A stretch of DNA of 64,000 nucleotides, taken from positions 168,334 through 232,333 of the forward strand of contig CACHJZ010000002.1 of assembly GCA_902580275.1 (NCBI GenBank). Direction: 5' to 3'. Each line of letters starts with the position of its first letter. Within the stretch, counting starts at the first letter, position 1. The position numbers and the translations under genes are program-made. Shown in pieces: positions 45,539-54,666 of this stretch. The notes under the pieces are model-generated. The model had not been told where the DNA came from, searched no databases, and saw only the letters and a program-made list of their open reading frames with translations. This DNA is from an uncultured Pelagibacteraceae bacterium. GTDB lineage: Bacteria; Pseudomonadota; Alphaproteobacteria; Pelagibacterales; Pelagibacteraceae.

Positions 45539-47613
45539 AATGTATTTTCAATTATATTTTTTGTAATTATTTTATTGTTAAAAAGTTTGAAATATTTTAT
45601 TTTGCCATTTTTACCATATTCATTAATTTTTTTTGGATTACTAAGCATGTATTCAATCTTATTTCCTAAATCATTTAAATTTTTATAAAAACCAACTTCA
45701 TTTTCATTAAAATAATACTTAAATTTAGTCTTTTCATCTATAAAAGTATAAATTCCATTTCCGATTAGGGCAGCTATTCTGTTACTTGATGTATACTTAA
45801 GTGGTTTACCCCTGCTTAGATTGAGAGACATTTTACATTTTATTAATTCATTATAAAAATTATAATTCCATTTTGGTAACTCATTTGATATGCCCAAAAT
45901 ATTATATTTAATATTTGGGTATTGAAACATTAATTGGTTTATAAAACTTTCCCTTTCATCACTCTTACCTTTTTTTAGTTTGCCAAAATTTACACCATGA
46001 CTCAGTGCAAAAAATAAATCTTTATATCTGTTTTTATAATTGTAGATTTTTAAATTTTCTATATTAGGATCGACTGGTATTGGTAAATAATTTAATTTTT
46101 TTCTATCTATACTTGTTGATATTTCATCCGGATGTGTTGTTAAATAATATTGATCAATTAATTCTGAGTTTTTTTCAATCAAATTTAGGTTTTTTCTCCA
46201 ATTAGGACCCTCCCCTTTATGTCCTAGAGCGTCTTCGTACCACAATATTATTTTTGAATTATATTTTGATCTAATTTCAGACAATGTATCGTTTTCTAAA
46301 ATATTATTATGCCCTAGAACGATTAAATTAGGACGGTAATTTTCTACAATATTGCTTACTTTATTATTAATTATCTTATTATTTTTAGTTAAAAAATTTT
46401 TAGATAAATAATTACGATAACTGAAATTTATTACATCATGATTGTTTCTGATAAGTCCTTTAGAAATTTTGTTGGCTATAGATATATTGAATAAACGATG
46501 GTCACTCCTTTCATCAAAAGTAGATATGTGTAATACTTTTAAATTTACTCCTCTATTATAATTGAATTTCGGGCTTAGAAAGAAATATTTTAAATTATCA
46601 ATTTTTTTAACATGATCAGAAATGTTATGAATAACATTTTTCCAATTTTTTCTCTGAATTTTTTTTCTTAATAATTCATTTTTGATTAATTTTTCAATAA
46701 TATTTGAAAGTTCATGATGATTTATTTTGTTTATAAATAATGTATTATCGAAAGTTTCAGGTAAACCACCTCTTTTAGAGGTAATAGTTGCACACCCAAA
46801 AGCTGCGGATTCCATTGCTGTTCTACCAAATGGTTCTTGCCATCGCGAAGGAACAACGGAAATTGATGATTTTTTATAATAATTTAATATTTTAGCGTGT
46901 GTAACCCAATCAAGAATTTGAAAACGATTATGTTTAAAATTAAATTTTTCACGTGGTTCATTGCCAATTGCTAACGCCTTCCAGTCAGTAAACTTATCTA
47001 AAATTTTTATTACTGATTTGCCATATGTGTCAAAACCTTTAGAAGAGTTTAATTTACCTGTAAAAATAATTAATTTTTCTTTTTTGGGAAATTTTTTAAT
47101 AGGGCTAATAGCAGGATATAAAATATCACAGTTATTTCTATGCTTATAAGGTAAACCTTCAAAAAATTTGTTTTTAACCCAATTGCTAACAAAATAAATT
47201 TGATCTGTATTTTCAGCAATAAAGATTCTTTCATTTATTGATGATGACGATCTTAAATCTTGAGGATTATTATGATAAATGAATATAAGTTTTGATTTTA
47301 CTTTTTTTTTAATTAAATAAAGCAATGACTCTGGTCTATTATGAATTTCAATTATTTTAAAATTGTACTTTAGATATTCTTTATATAACTTGTCAGTATA
47401 AGAAATATTTTTTTTAACAAAGGAATTACCCAATTTAAGATTTTTAAAATTTTTAAGTAACGGTTTTGAGTTATCACTGAGATACCCATACACAGTAGAT
47501 CTACTTTTTAAACTACTTTTGTTTAAATAATCTTTTACCCAGATAGATGCAGCTCCAGCATTGTTTTCGGTAAAGTTTTCTTTATATGGTAATAAGATTG
47601 CGATATCTTTCAT
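45535..47613 (-). CDS. Large protein with two glycosyltransferase-like domains (GT4 plus CgeB-like)
   Basis: 692 aa. Residues 1-340 look like a GT4 enzyme: IFTGKLNSSKGFDTYG, then RWQEPFGRTAMESAAFGCA and SKRGGLPETF. Residues from about 352 (VLHISTFDERSDHRLFNI) resemble a second GT-B unit ending in a CgeB/Glyco_trans_1_2-like part (LIKCKMSLNLSRG, SNRIAALIGNG). A fusion of two transferases could build two successive linkages. Starts with a 4-bp overlap of the acyltransferase gene. Confidence 0.75.
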   Translation of the reverse strand: MKDIAILLPYKENFTENNAGAASIWVKDYLNKSSLKSRSTVYGYLSDNSKPLLKNFKNLKLGNSFVKKNISYTDKLYKEYLKYNFKIIEIHNRPESLLYLIKKKVKSKLIFIYHNNPQDLRSSSSINERIFIAENTDQIYFVSNWVKNKFFEGLPYKHRNNCDILYPAISPIKKFPKKEKLIIFTGKLNSSKGFDTYGKSVIKILDKFTDWKALAIGNEPREKFNFKHNRFQILDWVTHAKILNYYKKSSISVVPSRWQEPFGRTAMESAAFGCATITSKRGGLPETFDNTLFINKINHHELSNIIEKLIKNELLRKKIQRKNWKNVIHNISDHVKKIDNLKYFFLSPKFNYNRGVNLKVLHISTFDERSDHRLFNISIANKISKGLIRNNHDVINFSYRNYLSKNFLTKNNKIINNKVSNIVENYRPNLIVLGHNNILENDTLSEIRSKYNSKIILWYEDALGHKGEGPNWRKNLNLIEKNSELIDQYYLTTHPDEISTSIDRKKLNYLPIPVDPNIENLKIYNYKNRYKDLFFALSHGVNFGKLKKGKSDERESFINQLMFQYPNIKYNILGISNELPKWNYNFYNELIKCKMSLNLSRGKPLKYTSSNRIAALIGNGIYTFIDEKTKFKYYFNENEVGFYKNLNDLGNKIEYMLSNPKKINEYGKNGKIKYFKLFNNKIITKNIIENTF

Positions 47614-48197
47614 TTTTTTTTAAAAATCTCCTTAAACCTTATGTTTTCTAACATTAATTTTTTATAATTAATTTTATTTCTTTTTAAACTAAATGTGTTT
47701 TTTTTTATTTTTTTAACTGGTTTGCCGTAGTATATATAACCAGGTAAAATTTTAATAGTTTTGGTAATAATTGAACCCATTCCTACCATACTATATGAGC
47801 CAATTATTTGATTTTGATGCACTATTGTTTTTATACCTAAATTAGCATATTTCATTATATAAACATTGCCACCTAATATAACATTACTGCTTAAAACAAT
47901 GTTATCTTCTAAATAACAATCATGATCAATAGTTGTTGAATTCATCACATAATTATCATTACCTATATATGTTTTTTTTTTAAGTGTTGTTGGTAAATGT
48001 ATATTTGTATATTCATTAAAAATATTTCGATTACCAATTATAATTTTTCCTGAATTTTTTTTATTTTTCCATTGAGCTTGATTTCCTATTACAACATATG
48101 GTCCTATAGTATTACCTTTGCCGATAATCAAAGATTTCCAATTAATAACAGCTGTCGTGTGTACGAAGTTGCCTTTTATTTTTTTAAACTTTAACAT
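47610..48197 (-). CDS. Left-handed beta-helix acyltransferase (LpxA-like)
   Basis: 195 aa built from hexapeptide repeats (IIGKGNTIGPYVVIG, TTIDHDCYLEDNIVLSSNVILGG, IIGSYSMVGMGSIIT). The catalytic-type histidine is in TTIDHDC, as in LpxA. It is shorter than LpxA, lacks the C-terminal helical domain and stands outside an lpx operon. It is therefore more likely a sugar O- or N-acyltransferase of the glycan cassette. Confidence 0.75.
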   Translation of the reverse strand: MLKFKKIKGNFVHTTAVINWKSLIIGKGNTIGPYVVIGNQAQWKNKKNSGKIIIGNRNIFNEYTNIHLPTTLKKKTYIGNDNYVMNSTTIDHDCYLEDNIVLSSNVILGGNVYIMKYANLGIKTIVHQNQIIGSYSMVGMGSIITKTIKILPGYIYYGKPVKKIKKNTFSLKRNKINYKKLMLENIRFKEIFKKK

Positions 48198-48438
48198 TTA
48201 TTTTGATTTGATTTCTTAATTTATAGTTTTTTTTCAATTTATATTCTTCAATCATTGCTTTTTTTTTTGAGGGAAACCTTTTTTTATATGCCAAGATCCA
48301 TTTTCTTCCTCTAGTAAATTTAGCCCCTTTTCCGGCATTGTGTAATTTGATTCTATTTTTAATATTATTGGTATAACCTACATAAGAAATTGACTTATTT
48401 TTGACTTTGCTAACAATTAAGTAAATATAATAAGTCAT
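48184..48438 (-). CDS. GIY-YIG family protein
   Basis: 84 aa. YYIYLIVSKVKNKSISYVGYTNNIKNRIKLHN is the GIY-YIG core with altered first motif (YIYL and YVGYT), followed by GAKFTRGRKWILAYKKRFPSKKKAMIEEYKLK. It belongs to the short UPF0213-type single-domain group, whose cellular role is poorly known. It ends 14 bp inside the acyltransferase and begins 3 bp from tRNA-Glu. Confidence 0.85.
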   Translation of the reverse strand: MTYYIYLIVSKVKNKSISYVGYTNNIKNRIKLHNAGKGAKFTRGRKWILAYKKRFPSKKKAMIEEYKLKKNYKLRNQIKINVKV

Positions 48439-48440
48439 TA

Positions 48441-48515
48441 TGGCGGTCCCTAGGGGAATCGAACCCCTCTTTCATGGATGAAAACCATGTGTCCTAACCG
48501 ATAGACGAAGGGACC
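48441..48515 (-). tRNA. tRNA-Glu(TTC)
   Basis: On the minus strand GGTCCCTTCGTCTA and the anticodon loop TTTTCAT with anticodon TTC, T arm GGGGTTCGATTCCCC, and acceptor GGGACC with discriminator G and encoded CCA. 75 nt. It marks the right edge of the accessory region; I found no duplicated 3' end to indicate insertion into it. Confidence 0.97.
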
Positions 48516-48550
48516 AAGTTTGCATCTTTTATTGTAAAAAATAATATTTA

Positions 48551-49501
48551 TCAAGTTTTTATAATGTCTTCACGAACAACAATTTCACTTAAATCACTGC
48601 TTTTATGTGTAACTAAAGTTTCAGTAATATATTTTTTATCTTTAACTTTAATGCCGCTTACTAGATCGCCGTTTGTTATACCTGTCGCACAAAATATAGA
48701 GTCACCTTTAATTATTTCCTCTAATTCATATTTCTTATTAAGATCTTTTATACCCATTTTTTTAGCTCTATCTTTATCTCTATCATTTTCAAATATAAAT
48801 CTTCCTTGGAATTTACATCCCATTGTGTCTATGGCAGAAGCAGCCAAAACACCTTCTGGCCCTCCACCTATACCCAAAAAAATATCAACATCAAATTTTT
48901 TGTTAGTAACCATTAAAGCACCAGAAACATCACCATCAGATATTAGTTTCATTTTAACGTTCATTTTCTCAAGTGTATCCATAATTTTTTTGTGCCTTGG
49001 TCTATTTAACAAACAAGCAGTAATGTCGTTAATATCTTTATTCAATGAGTCTGCAATATTTTTAATGTTTTTTTCTAATGAAAAATCTAAATCAGTTGCA
49101 TCTTTTGGAACATTACTAGTTACTGCAAGCTTATCCATATAAGTTTCTGGTGCATTAAATAAATTTCCCTTTTCAGCGATTGCTATTACTGACAGTGAAC
49201 CAGGTAAATTTTTTGCTACAAAATTAGTACCTTCAAGAGGGTCGACTGCAATATCAAGGTTTAAATTTCCACCTGTACCTAATTTTTCACCAATAAATAA
49301 CATCGGTGCCTCATCAAGTTCACCTTCACCAATAACAACTTCCCCATTAATATGAAGTTTATTAATTTCATTTCTCATGGAGTCTGTAGCTGCTTTATCT
49401 GCTTTTTTTTTATCATTTTTACCAATAAAATCGTAACATGATATTGCGGCCTTAGATGTTACGGTGACAAAATTATTAATTAATTCTTTATTTAATGGCA
49501 C
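48551..49501 (-). CDS. glpX: Fructose-1,6-bisphosphatase class II
   Basis: 316 aa. Key gluconeogenesis enzyme of the GlpX type, lithium-sensitive inositol-phosphatase fold. Metal and substrate motifs: VVIGEGELDEAPM (about 55), DIAVDPLEGTNFVAKNLPGS (about 85) and FLGIGGGPEGVLAAS (about 205). Its ATG overlaps the stop of the SbmA/BacA gene. Confidence 0.95.
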   Translation of the reverse strand: MPLNKELINNFVTVTSKAAISCYDFIGKNDKKKADKAATDSMRNEINKLHINGEVVIGEGELDEAPMLFIGEKLGTGGNLNLDIAVDPLEGTNFVAKNLPGSLSVIAIAEKGNLFNAPETYMDKLAVTSNVPKDATDLDFSLEKNIKNIADSLNKDINDITACLLNRPRHKKIMDTLEKMNVKMKLISDGDVSGALMVTNKKFDVDIFLGIGGGPEGVLAASAIDTMGCKFQGRFIFENDRDKDRAKKMGIKDLNKKYELEEIIKGDSIFCATGITNGDLVSGIKVKDKKYITETLVTHKSSDLSEIVVREDIIKT

Positions 49502-50499
49502 TAAATTTCTTCTTTAGATATTTTTTCTGTATTTATTTTAAGTTTGGTTTCAAATTCATTTAGTCTTTTCCAAACAGAAATTAATTCAACTATAATTGGC
49601 CAACTTCTTACTAGGTATTGAAGCGAAGTCTCTACCCTTCCAAAAGCTCTAATAATTTGTTGCACAAACCCTAGGGTTATTGCTCCCGTCACTATTGTCG
49701 GTGCTAAAGCTAAATAAGGTACTATAACCATTCCTTGTAAATAACTCCATTTTACTGCATTAAAATATAAATAATGAAAATACATTTTATAGTGAATTTT
49801 TCTAACTCCACCGTATAAATCCTCAATCTTAGCCGGTTGTGCACTTTCTTTAAAATCTTCACCGAGAACTAATTCTTTTCTATATGCAGCTTCTTCTTTT
49901 TGAATATCATACTCAATACCTGGCAATTTAATTCCAACTGCAGCTAAAATAAACGTGCCTCCTAAAGCTGAAATAATTGCTACCCAAACTAACGCGTGAT
50001 TAACCTCGCCAACCCATGGAAGGACAGTGATACTTTTAGACAATCCCCATAGTATTGGTGTAAATGCTATTAATGTCATTATACTTCTTAAAAGTTCAGC
50101 GCCCAACCCCTCCATTATTCTTGCAAACTTAAGTGTATCTTCCTGTACTCTTTGTGAAGCGCCTTCAATAGATGAAGCAAAGTTCCATTTATCATGATAG
50201 AAATCTGCCATAGCTGTTCGCCATCTAAACGTCCAATGACTAGTAAAATAGTCACTAAATATTACAACTATAATGTAAATTGCAGCTATTTTTGCAAATG
50301 TAAAAAGGTAAGCAATAAATTCTTTTTCTGTGACCGCACCAGGTTCTGCTAAAGCCTTTTGCAATGTATCGTAAAATTCTCCAAACCATTCATTTATTCT
50401 AACGTCTAATTGTACTTGGTACCAAGTTGCTACAAGTATAAGAATTGTTCCACCTATACTCCATAAATGCCATCTTTTATCTGTAAAAAATTTAAACAT
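49501..50499 (-). CDS. SbmA/BacA-like peptide transporter
   Basis: 332 aa. Resembles the SbmA/BacA membrane family: W-rich start DKRWHLWSIGGTILI, FYDTLQKAL, ASQRVQEDTLKFARIMEGLG (about 125) and the C-terminal PIIVELISVWKRLNEFE. Seven or so helices, no nucleotide-binding domain; characterised members are proton-driven importers of peptides and antibiotics. It shares one base with both neighbours, so it is cotranscribed with the NDUFS4-like gene and glpX. Confidence 0.88.
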   Translation of the reverse strand: MFKFFTDKRWHLWSIGGTILILVATWYQVQLDVRINEWFGEFYDTLQKALAEPGAVTEKEFIAYLFTFAKIAAIYIIVVIFSDYFTSHWTFRWRTAMADFYHDKWNFASSIEGASQRVQEDTLKFARIMEGLGAELLRSIMTLIAFTPILWGLSKSITVLPWVGEVNHALVWVAIISALGGTFILAAVGIKLPGIEYDIQKEEAAYRKELVLGEDFKESAQPAKIEDLYGGVRKIHYKMYFHYLYFNAVKWSYLQGMVIVPYLALAPTIVTGAITLGFVQQIIRAFGRVETSLQYLVRSWPIIVELISVWKRLNEFETKLKINTEKISKEEI

Positions 50500-50780
50500 T
50501 ATTTAATAAAATTATCTGAGTAAGATTTTTTAATTATTTTTCTACCTTTTGGTTCAATCAATTCATAATTAATATTATTCTTTTTAGCATATTTAATAGC
50601 TTCTTCCTTAGAGGAAAACTCAAGATTAAGTTCAGATAATGTGTTTGTAGAGCTTTCCCAACCCATTAAAGGATTAATACCACTTTTGGTATCCTCAAAT
50701 TTCAATAGCCAATTTTTTGTTTTCCCCTTACCAGATTGCATGGATGTTTTTGCAGGTCTATATATAAATGCTTTTTTCAT
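50499..50780 (-). CDS. NDUFS4-like respiratory complex I subunit
   Basis: 93 aa. ETC complex I subunit family: AFIYRPAKTSMQSGKGKTKNWLLKF, then GWESSTNTLSELNLEFSSKEEAI and KKSYSDNF at the end. In alphaproteobacteria this protein is the ancestor of the mitochondrial 18-kDa subunit and docks on NADH:ubiquinone oxidoreductase. The nuo operon is not in this window. Starts 5 bp from tRNA-Pro. Confidence 0.92.
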   Translation of the reverse strand: MKKAFIYRPAKTSMQSGKGKTKNWLLKFEDTKSGINPLMGWESSTNTLSELNLEFSSKEEAIKYAKKNNINYELIEPKGRKIIKKSYSDNFIK

Positions 50781-50785
50781 ACTAA

Positions 50786-50862
<77 letters not shown>

Positions 50863-50956
50863 AATGGGATACTATTACAGTAGATAACGCTATTTTCAAA
50901 GGATAAAGAGGTCAAAATTAAAAGAAATTTGTTAAGAATCTGTTATAAAAGAGAAC

Positions 50957-51406
50957 ATGATAATTAACTGCCTGTGTGGCAAAAAATTTAATGTAGACGC
51001 AAGCCTAATTCCACCTGAAGGTAGGTTATTAAAATGTATTTCATGTGGTCATAAGTGGCATTATAAAATAGATGAAAAAAATTCAGAAAATGTTTTAAAA
51101 AAAAAAGATATCAAAATTAAAAAAATAAATCCTAACGAAAAAATACCTTCTGAAATTGACAAAATTATTCATGAAGCTGAGCAAGATAAAATACAAAAAG
51201 TAATAACCATTGATAAATCTAAATCAAATATTCCTTTTTTTAATATATTAATATTATCTTTTATTACATTTGTCGCATTTATAATTTTTTTAGATACATT
51301 TAAAAATCCCATAAATAACATAATCCCCGGATTTAATTTTTTATTGGAAAACTTTTATGAAAGTATTCAAGATCTATACCTTTTTATCAAAGATTTAATA
51401 AGATAA
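50957..51406 (+). CDS. MJ0042-type zinc-ribbon membrane protein
   Basis: 149 aa. Short zinc ribbon MIINCLCGKKFNVDASLIPP with LKCISCGHKWHY, then a Lys-rich linker and one TM helix (IPFFNILILSFITFVAFIIFL, about 94). Proteins of this type are common in alphaproteobacteria and their role is unknown. Two bases before nhaA. The zinc ribbon could act in the cytoplasm as a sensor domain, but that is inference. Confidence 0.8.
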   Translation: MIINCLCGKKFNVDASLIPPEGRLLKCISCGHKWHYKIDEKNSENVLKKKDIKIKKINPNEKIPSEIDKIIHEAEQDKIQKVITIDKSKSNIPFFNILILSFITFVAFIIFLDTFKNPINNIIPGFNFLLENFYESIQDLYLFIKDLIR

Positions 51407-51407
51407 T

Positions 51408-52580
51408 ATGATCAACTATATTTCAAAACCTTTCAGGTGGTTTTTTAAATTAGAGGCTGCGAGTGGATTAATTCTACTTATAAGCGCCATTTTAGCATTA
51501 ATTATAAGTAATTCTAATTATTCAATTTATTATTTTGGCTATCTTGAAAAATATTTATTTATTGGTTTTAATGAAATCGGTCTTAAGCTGAGCATTCTAC
51601 ATTGGATAAATGATGCATTAATGGCTATTTTCTTTTTTTTCGTAACATTGGAAATCAAAAGAGAATTTTTACAAGGTGAATTGTCAAATATCAAACAAGC
51701 TTTGCTTCCAATGATTGCTGCTGTTGGCGGTATGGTTGTGCCAGCTTTAATCTATGTAGTTGTAAATTTAGGTGACACAGAAACAATGAATGGGTGGGCT
51801 ATTCCATCTGCCACTGATATTGCTTTTTCTTTAGGTGTATTATCTTTACTTGGAAAAAGGGTCCCACTATCGCTTAAAGTTTTTTTAACTGCATTAGCAA
51901 TAATAGATGATTTAGGAGCAATATTAATTATCGCTATATTTTATTCTGGAGACTTAAACATAAAATACCTTTTATTAATGCTTGCCGCATTCATTATTTT
52001 ATTAATTACAAATAAGTTTAATATTAAAAAATTTTTACCATATTTAATTGTTGGAATATTTTTATGGGATTTTACTCATAATTCAGGAATACATGCAACA
52101 ATAGCTGGTGTGTTACTTGCAATAACAATCCCTCACAGAAAAAAAGAAAAAGATTTCTCCTTATTAATTAAAGTAGAACACGCTATTAGCCCGTATGTTG
52201 CATTTGGAATAATGCCTTTATTTGCATTCGCGAATGCTGGTGTTTCGTTAGAGGGTTTATCTTTTTCATCATTGTTAGATAAGGTTCCACTAGGCATTGT
52301 GCTTGGTTTGTTTGTAGGTAAACAATTAGGTGTATTTGTTTTTTCTTATATATCTATAAAATTAAAGATTGCTCAAATGCCAAGTAACACAAGTTGGTAT
52401 AATTTTTATGGAGTCGGTATTCTTACTGGTATTGGTTTTACAATGAGCTTATTTGTTGGGAATTTAGCTTTTGTAGAAAATATGCAATATATGGACGGTG
52501 TTAAAATTGGAGTTTTGACTGGGTCATTATTATCCACCCTAGCTGGTTATTTTTTAATATTACTTACACCTAATAGATAA
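51408..52580 (+). CDS. nhaA: Na+/H+ antiporter NhaA
   Basis: 390 aa, about 12 helices. Sodium export in exchange for protons, useful at marine salinity. The ion-binding aspartates are in LAIIDDLGAILIIAIF (about 165). Other family motifs are WAIPSATDIAFSLGVL (about 127), HNSGIHATIAGVLLA (about 222) and GIGFTMSLFVGNLAF (about 343). Confidence 0.96.
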   Translation: MINYISKPFRWFFKLEAASGLILLISAILALIISNSNYSIYYFGYLEKYLFIGFNEIGLKLSILHWINDALMAIFFFFVTLEIKREFLQGELSNIKQALLPMIAAVGGMVVPALIYVVVNLGDTETMNGWAIPSATDIAFSLGVLSLLGKRVPLSLKVFLTALAIIDDLGAILIIAIFYSGDLNIKYLLLMLAAFIILLITNKFNIKKFLPYLIVGIFLWDFTHNSGIHATIAGVLLAITIPHRKKEKDFSLLIKVEHAISPYVAFGIMPLFAFANAGVSLEGLSFSSLLDKVPLGIVLGLFVGKQLGVFVFSYISIKLKIAQMPSNTSWYNFYGVGILTGIGFTMSLFVGNLAFVENMQYMDGVKIGVLTGSLLSTLAGYFLILLTPNR

Positions 52581-52589
52581 TTTAAAATA

Positions 52590-53141
52590 ATGAAAAGAAT
52601 TTTATTTGCTGTAATACTAATTTGTATGTTTAACTTCAAGATTACAGCTAACGCTAATTATGAACAAACTTTTTTTGATTTTAGTATCAAAAGTAATACT
52701 GGTGAAATAATTAATCTTAATAAATATAAAAATAATGTAATTTTAATTGTTAATACAGCTAGCTATTGTGGTTTTACAAAACAATATGCTGATATGCAAA
52801 AATTATGGGAAAAGTATAAAAAAGATGGACTTGTAGTCATTGGTGTGCCATCAAATTCCTTCAACCAAGAAAAAGATGAAGATTCAGAGGTAAAAATATT
52901 TTGTGAAGTAAATTTTAACATAAATTTTCCAATAACAACAATCACAAAAGTTAAAGGTGATGATGCACATGAAATTTATAAATGGGCAAGAGAAAATCAC
53001 GGTAAATCAGCAATACCTAAATGGAATTTTAGCAAAATATTAATTGATAAAAAAGGAAAAGTCGCTGAAACTTACTCGTCACTTACTAATCCAATGTCCA
53101 AGAAAGTAGTCTCAAAAATCGAGAGTTTGTTAAAAGACTAA
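52590..53141 (+). CDS. Exported glutathione peroxidase
   Basis: 183 aa. A signal peptide (RILFAVILICMFNFKITANA) precedes the thioredoxin-fold peroxidase. Active-site cysteine in TASYCGFTKQY (about 59), VPSNSFNQEK and WNFSKILIDKKGKV complete the tetrad region. Cysteine rather than selenocysteine is used. Probably periplasmic detoxification of peroxides. Its last 12 bp overlap the convergent metallo-hydrolase. Confidence 0.9.
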   Translation: MKRILFAVILICMFNFKITANANYEQTFFDFSIKSNTGEIINLNKYKNNVILIVNTASYCGFTKQYADMQKLWEKYKKDGLVVIGVPSNSFNQEKDEDSEVKIFCEVNFNINFPITTITKVKGDDAHEIYKWARENHGKSAIPKWNFSKILIDKKGKVAETYSSLTNPMSKKVVSKIESLLKD

Positions 53142-53900
53142 ACTTAAACCATCATAAGCAGGGATAATATTTTTTCTTAATTTACTTTTTAATACTTTGT
53201 AATCTAAATCTGAATGTAAATTAGTTAATACAGCTTTTTTGGGCGAAAACACTTTAATTAACTCTAAAGATTTTTCAAGGTTTAAGTGTGATGGATGGTT
53301 TCTGTACCAAAGACAATCTATAACAAGATATTTAAGATTTTTAAAATATTTATAATCTTTTTGAAAAATTTTACTAACATCACTTATGTATGCAAGCTTT
53401 TTATTAAATATATAACAAATACTATTTACACTTCCATGCTTAACTTTAATACACCTTATGTTAATTTTTTCGTCTTTTTTTTTAAAAAAAATTTTTTTTT
53501 TAATAGGTTTCATGTTTAATATAGCAGGATATTCTTTTGAATTTGATTTGAAACAGTAAGAAAAATTTTTATTAAAATATTTTCTGGTCATATTGTCTGC
53601 ATATATATCTAATGGTTTTTTGCTCTTAATAAAAAAAACTCTTAAATCATTAATTCCATGTGTTTGATCTGCATGCATGTGTGAATATAGAACTTTGTCT
53701 ATTGAGTTAATTTTGTTATTAATTAACTGTGATCTTAAATCTGGTGAGGTATCGATTAGTATATTTAAAAAATTAGTTTTCAATAAAGCAGAGCATCTAG
53801 TTCTGATATTTTTTTTATTATTAGGATCGCATTTACCATAAAATCCATCTGCTCTAGGAACACCCATTGAACTTCCACAGCCTAAAATTATAAATTTCAT
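53130..53900 (-). CDS. MBL-fold metallo-hydrolase (PhnP-like)
   Basis: 256 aa from the ATG at 53900; the track start at 53912 is an upstream TTG inside tatD. FIILGCGSSMGVPR at the N-terminus, the metal-binding SHMHADQTHGINDLR (about 76, HxHxDH type) and LTNLHSDLDY near the end fit the phosphodiesterase branch that includes PhnP. The placement after tatD in the rarD-to-tatD operon is conserved in alphaproteobacteria. The substrate is not certain. Confidence 0.87.
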   Translation of the reverse strand: MKFIILGCGSSMGVPRADGFYGKCDPNNKKNIRTRCSALLKTNFLNILIDTSPDLRSQLINNKINSIDKVLYSHMHADQTHGINDLRVFFIKSKKPLDIYADNMTRKYFNKNFSYCFKSNSKEYPAILNMKPIKKKIFFKKKDEKINIRCIKVKHGSVNSICYIFNKKLAYISDVSKIFQKDYKYFKNLKYLVIDCLWYRNHPSHLNLEKSLELIKVFSPKKAVLTNLHSDLDYKVLKSKLRKNIIPAYDGLSLVF

Positions 53901-53901
53901 A

Positions 53902-54666
53902 CTAAGTACCAAAAAATAATTTGTTGAAATTATTTGTTGTATAATTAATTAAATTTTGTGGTTCTGTATTTTTTAAAATAGCAAGTTTTTCTGCGGTATA
54001 TTTGATAAACGAAGGCTCATTCTTTTTTCCCCTCATAGGTTCAGGGGCAAGAAAAGGACTATCTGTTTCAATTAGAAGCCTATCTGTAGGTATGACCTTA
54101 AAGGTATCTTGTAGATCAACAGAATTTTTAAAAGTGATTATTCCACTAGCGGAAAAGAAAGCATTAAGTTCAAATAATTTCTTTGCAAAAGAAGTAGAAC
54201 CTGTAAAACAATGCATTAATATTTTTAAACTGGGTTTAAATTTTTTTTTAAGAATTTCATAAGTTTCATTCTCTGCATTTCTAGAATGAATAATAATCGG
54301 TAAATCAAATTTTATTGCTGCATCAATATGAAGATTGAAGCTTTCAATTTGTGCTTCTTTTTTGCTATTATTATAATAAAAATCTAGACCAGTTTCTCCT
54401 ATACCTATTATCTTATTACTTTTTTTAATATTTAAATATATTTGATCCATTGTAATTGGATTTTTATCAGCCTCGTGAGGATGGATACCAAAGGTTCCGT
54501 AGATAATTTTATCCATTTCTATAATTTTTAAAATATTTGTAAAACTTTCAAGTGATGTACAAATAGTAAGTAATTTTTCTATTCCCTCTTTTTTTGATCT
54601 TTCAATAACTTTATCCAAGTTTGAGAAAATTGGTTCATGATCTAAATGGCAATGAGAATCAATCAT
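53902..54666 (-). CDS. tatD: TatD family metal-dependent hydrolase (DNase)
   Basis: 254 aa TIM barrel. Metal ligands: IDSHCHLDH at the N-terminus, IGIGETGLDFYY (about 92), PIIIHSRNAENE (about 125), LMHCFTGS (about 149) and LIETDSPFLAPEPMRG (about 199). 3'-5' exonuclease activity is known for homologues. Overlaps metG by 8 bp. Confidence 0.95.
   Translation of the reverse strand: MIDSHCHLDHEPIFSNLDKVIERSKKEGIEKLLTICTSLESFTNILKIIEMDKIIYGTFGIHPHEADKNPITMDQIYLNIKKSNKIIGIGETGLDFYYNNSKKEAQIESFNLHIDAAIKFDLPIIIHSRNAENETYEILKKKFKPSLKILMHCFTGSTSFAKKLFELNAFFSASGIITFKNSVDLQDTFKVIPTDRLLIETDSPFLAPEPMRGKKNEPSFIKYTAEKLAILKNTEPQNLINYTTNNFNKLFFGT

Noticed and set aside
48441-48515. Direct repeat of the tRNA-Glu 3' end at the left side of the accessory region
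   Set aside because: I searched 40550-41810 for GGTTCGATTCCCCTAGGGACC or its complement and saw no copy, so insertion into tRNA-Glu is not supported.
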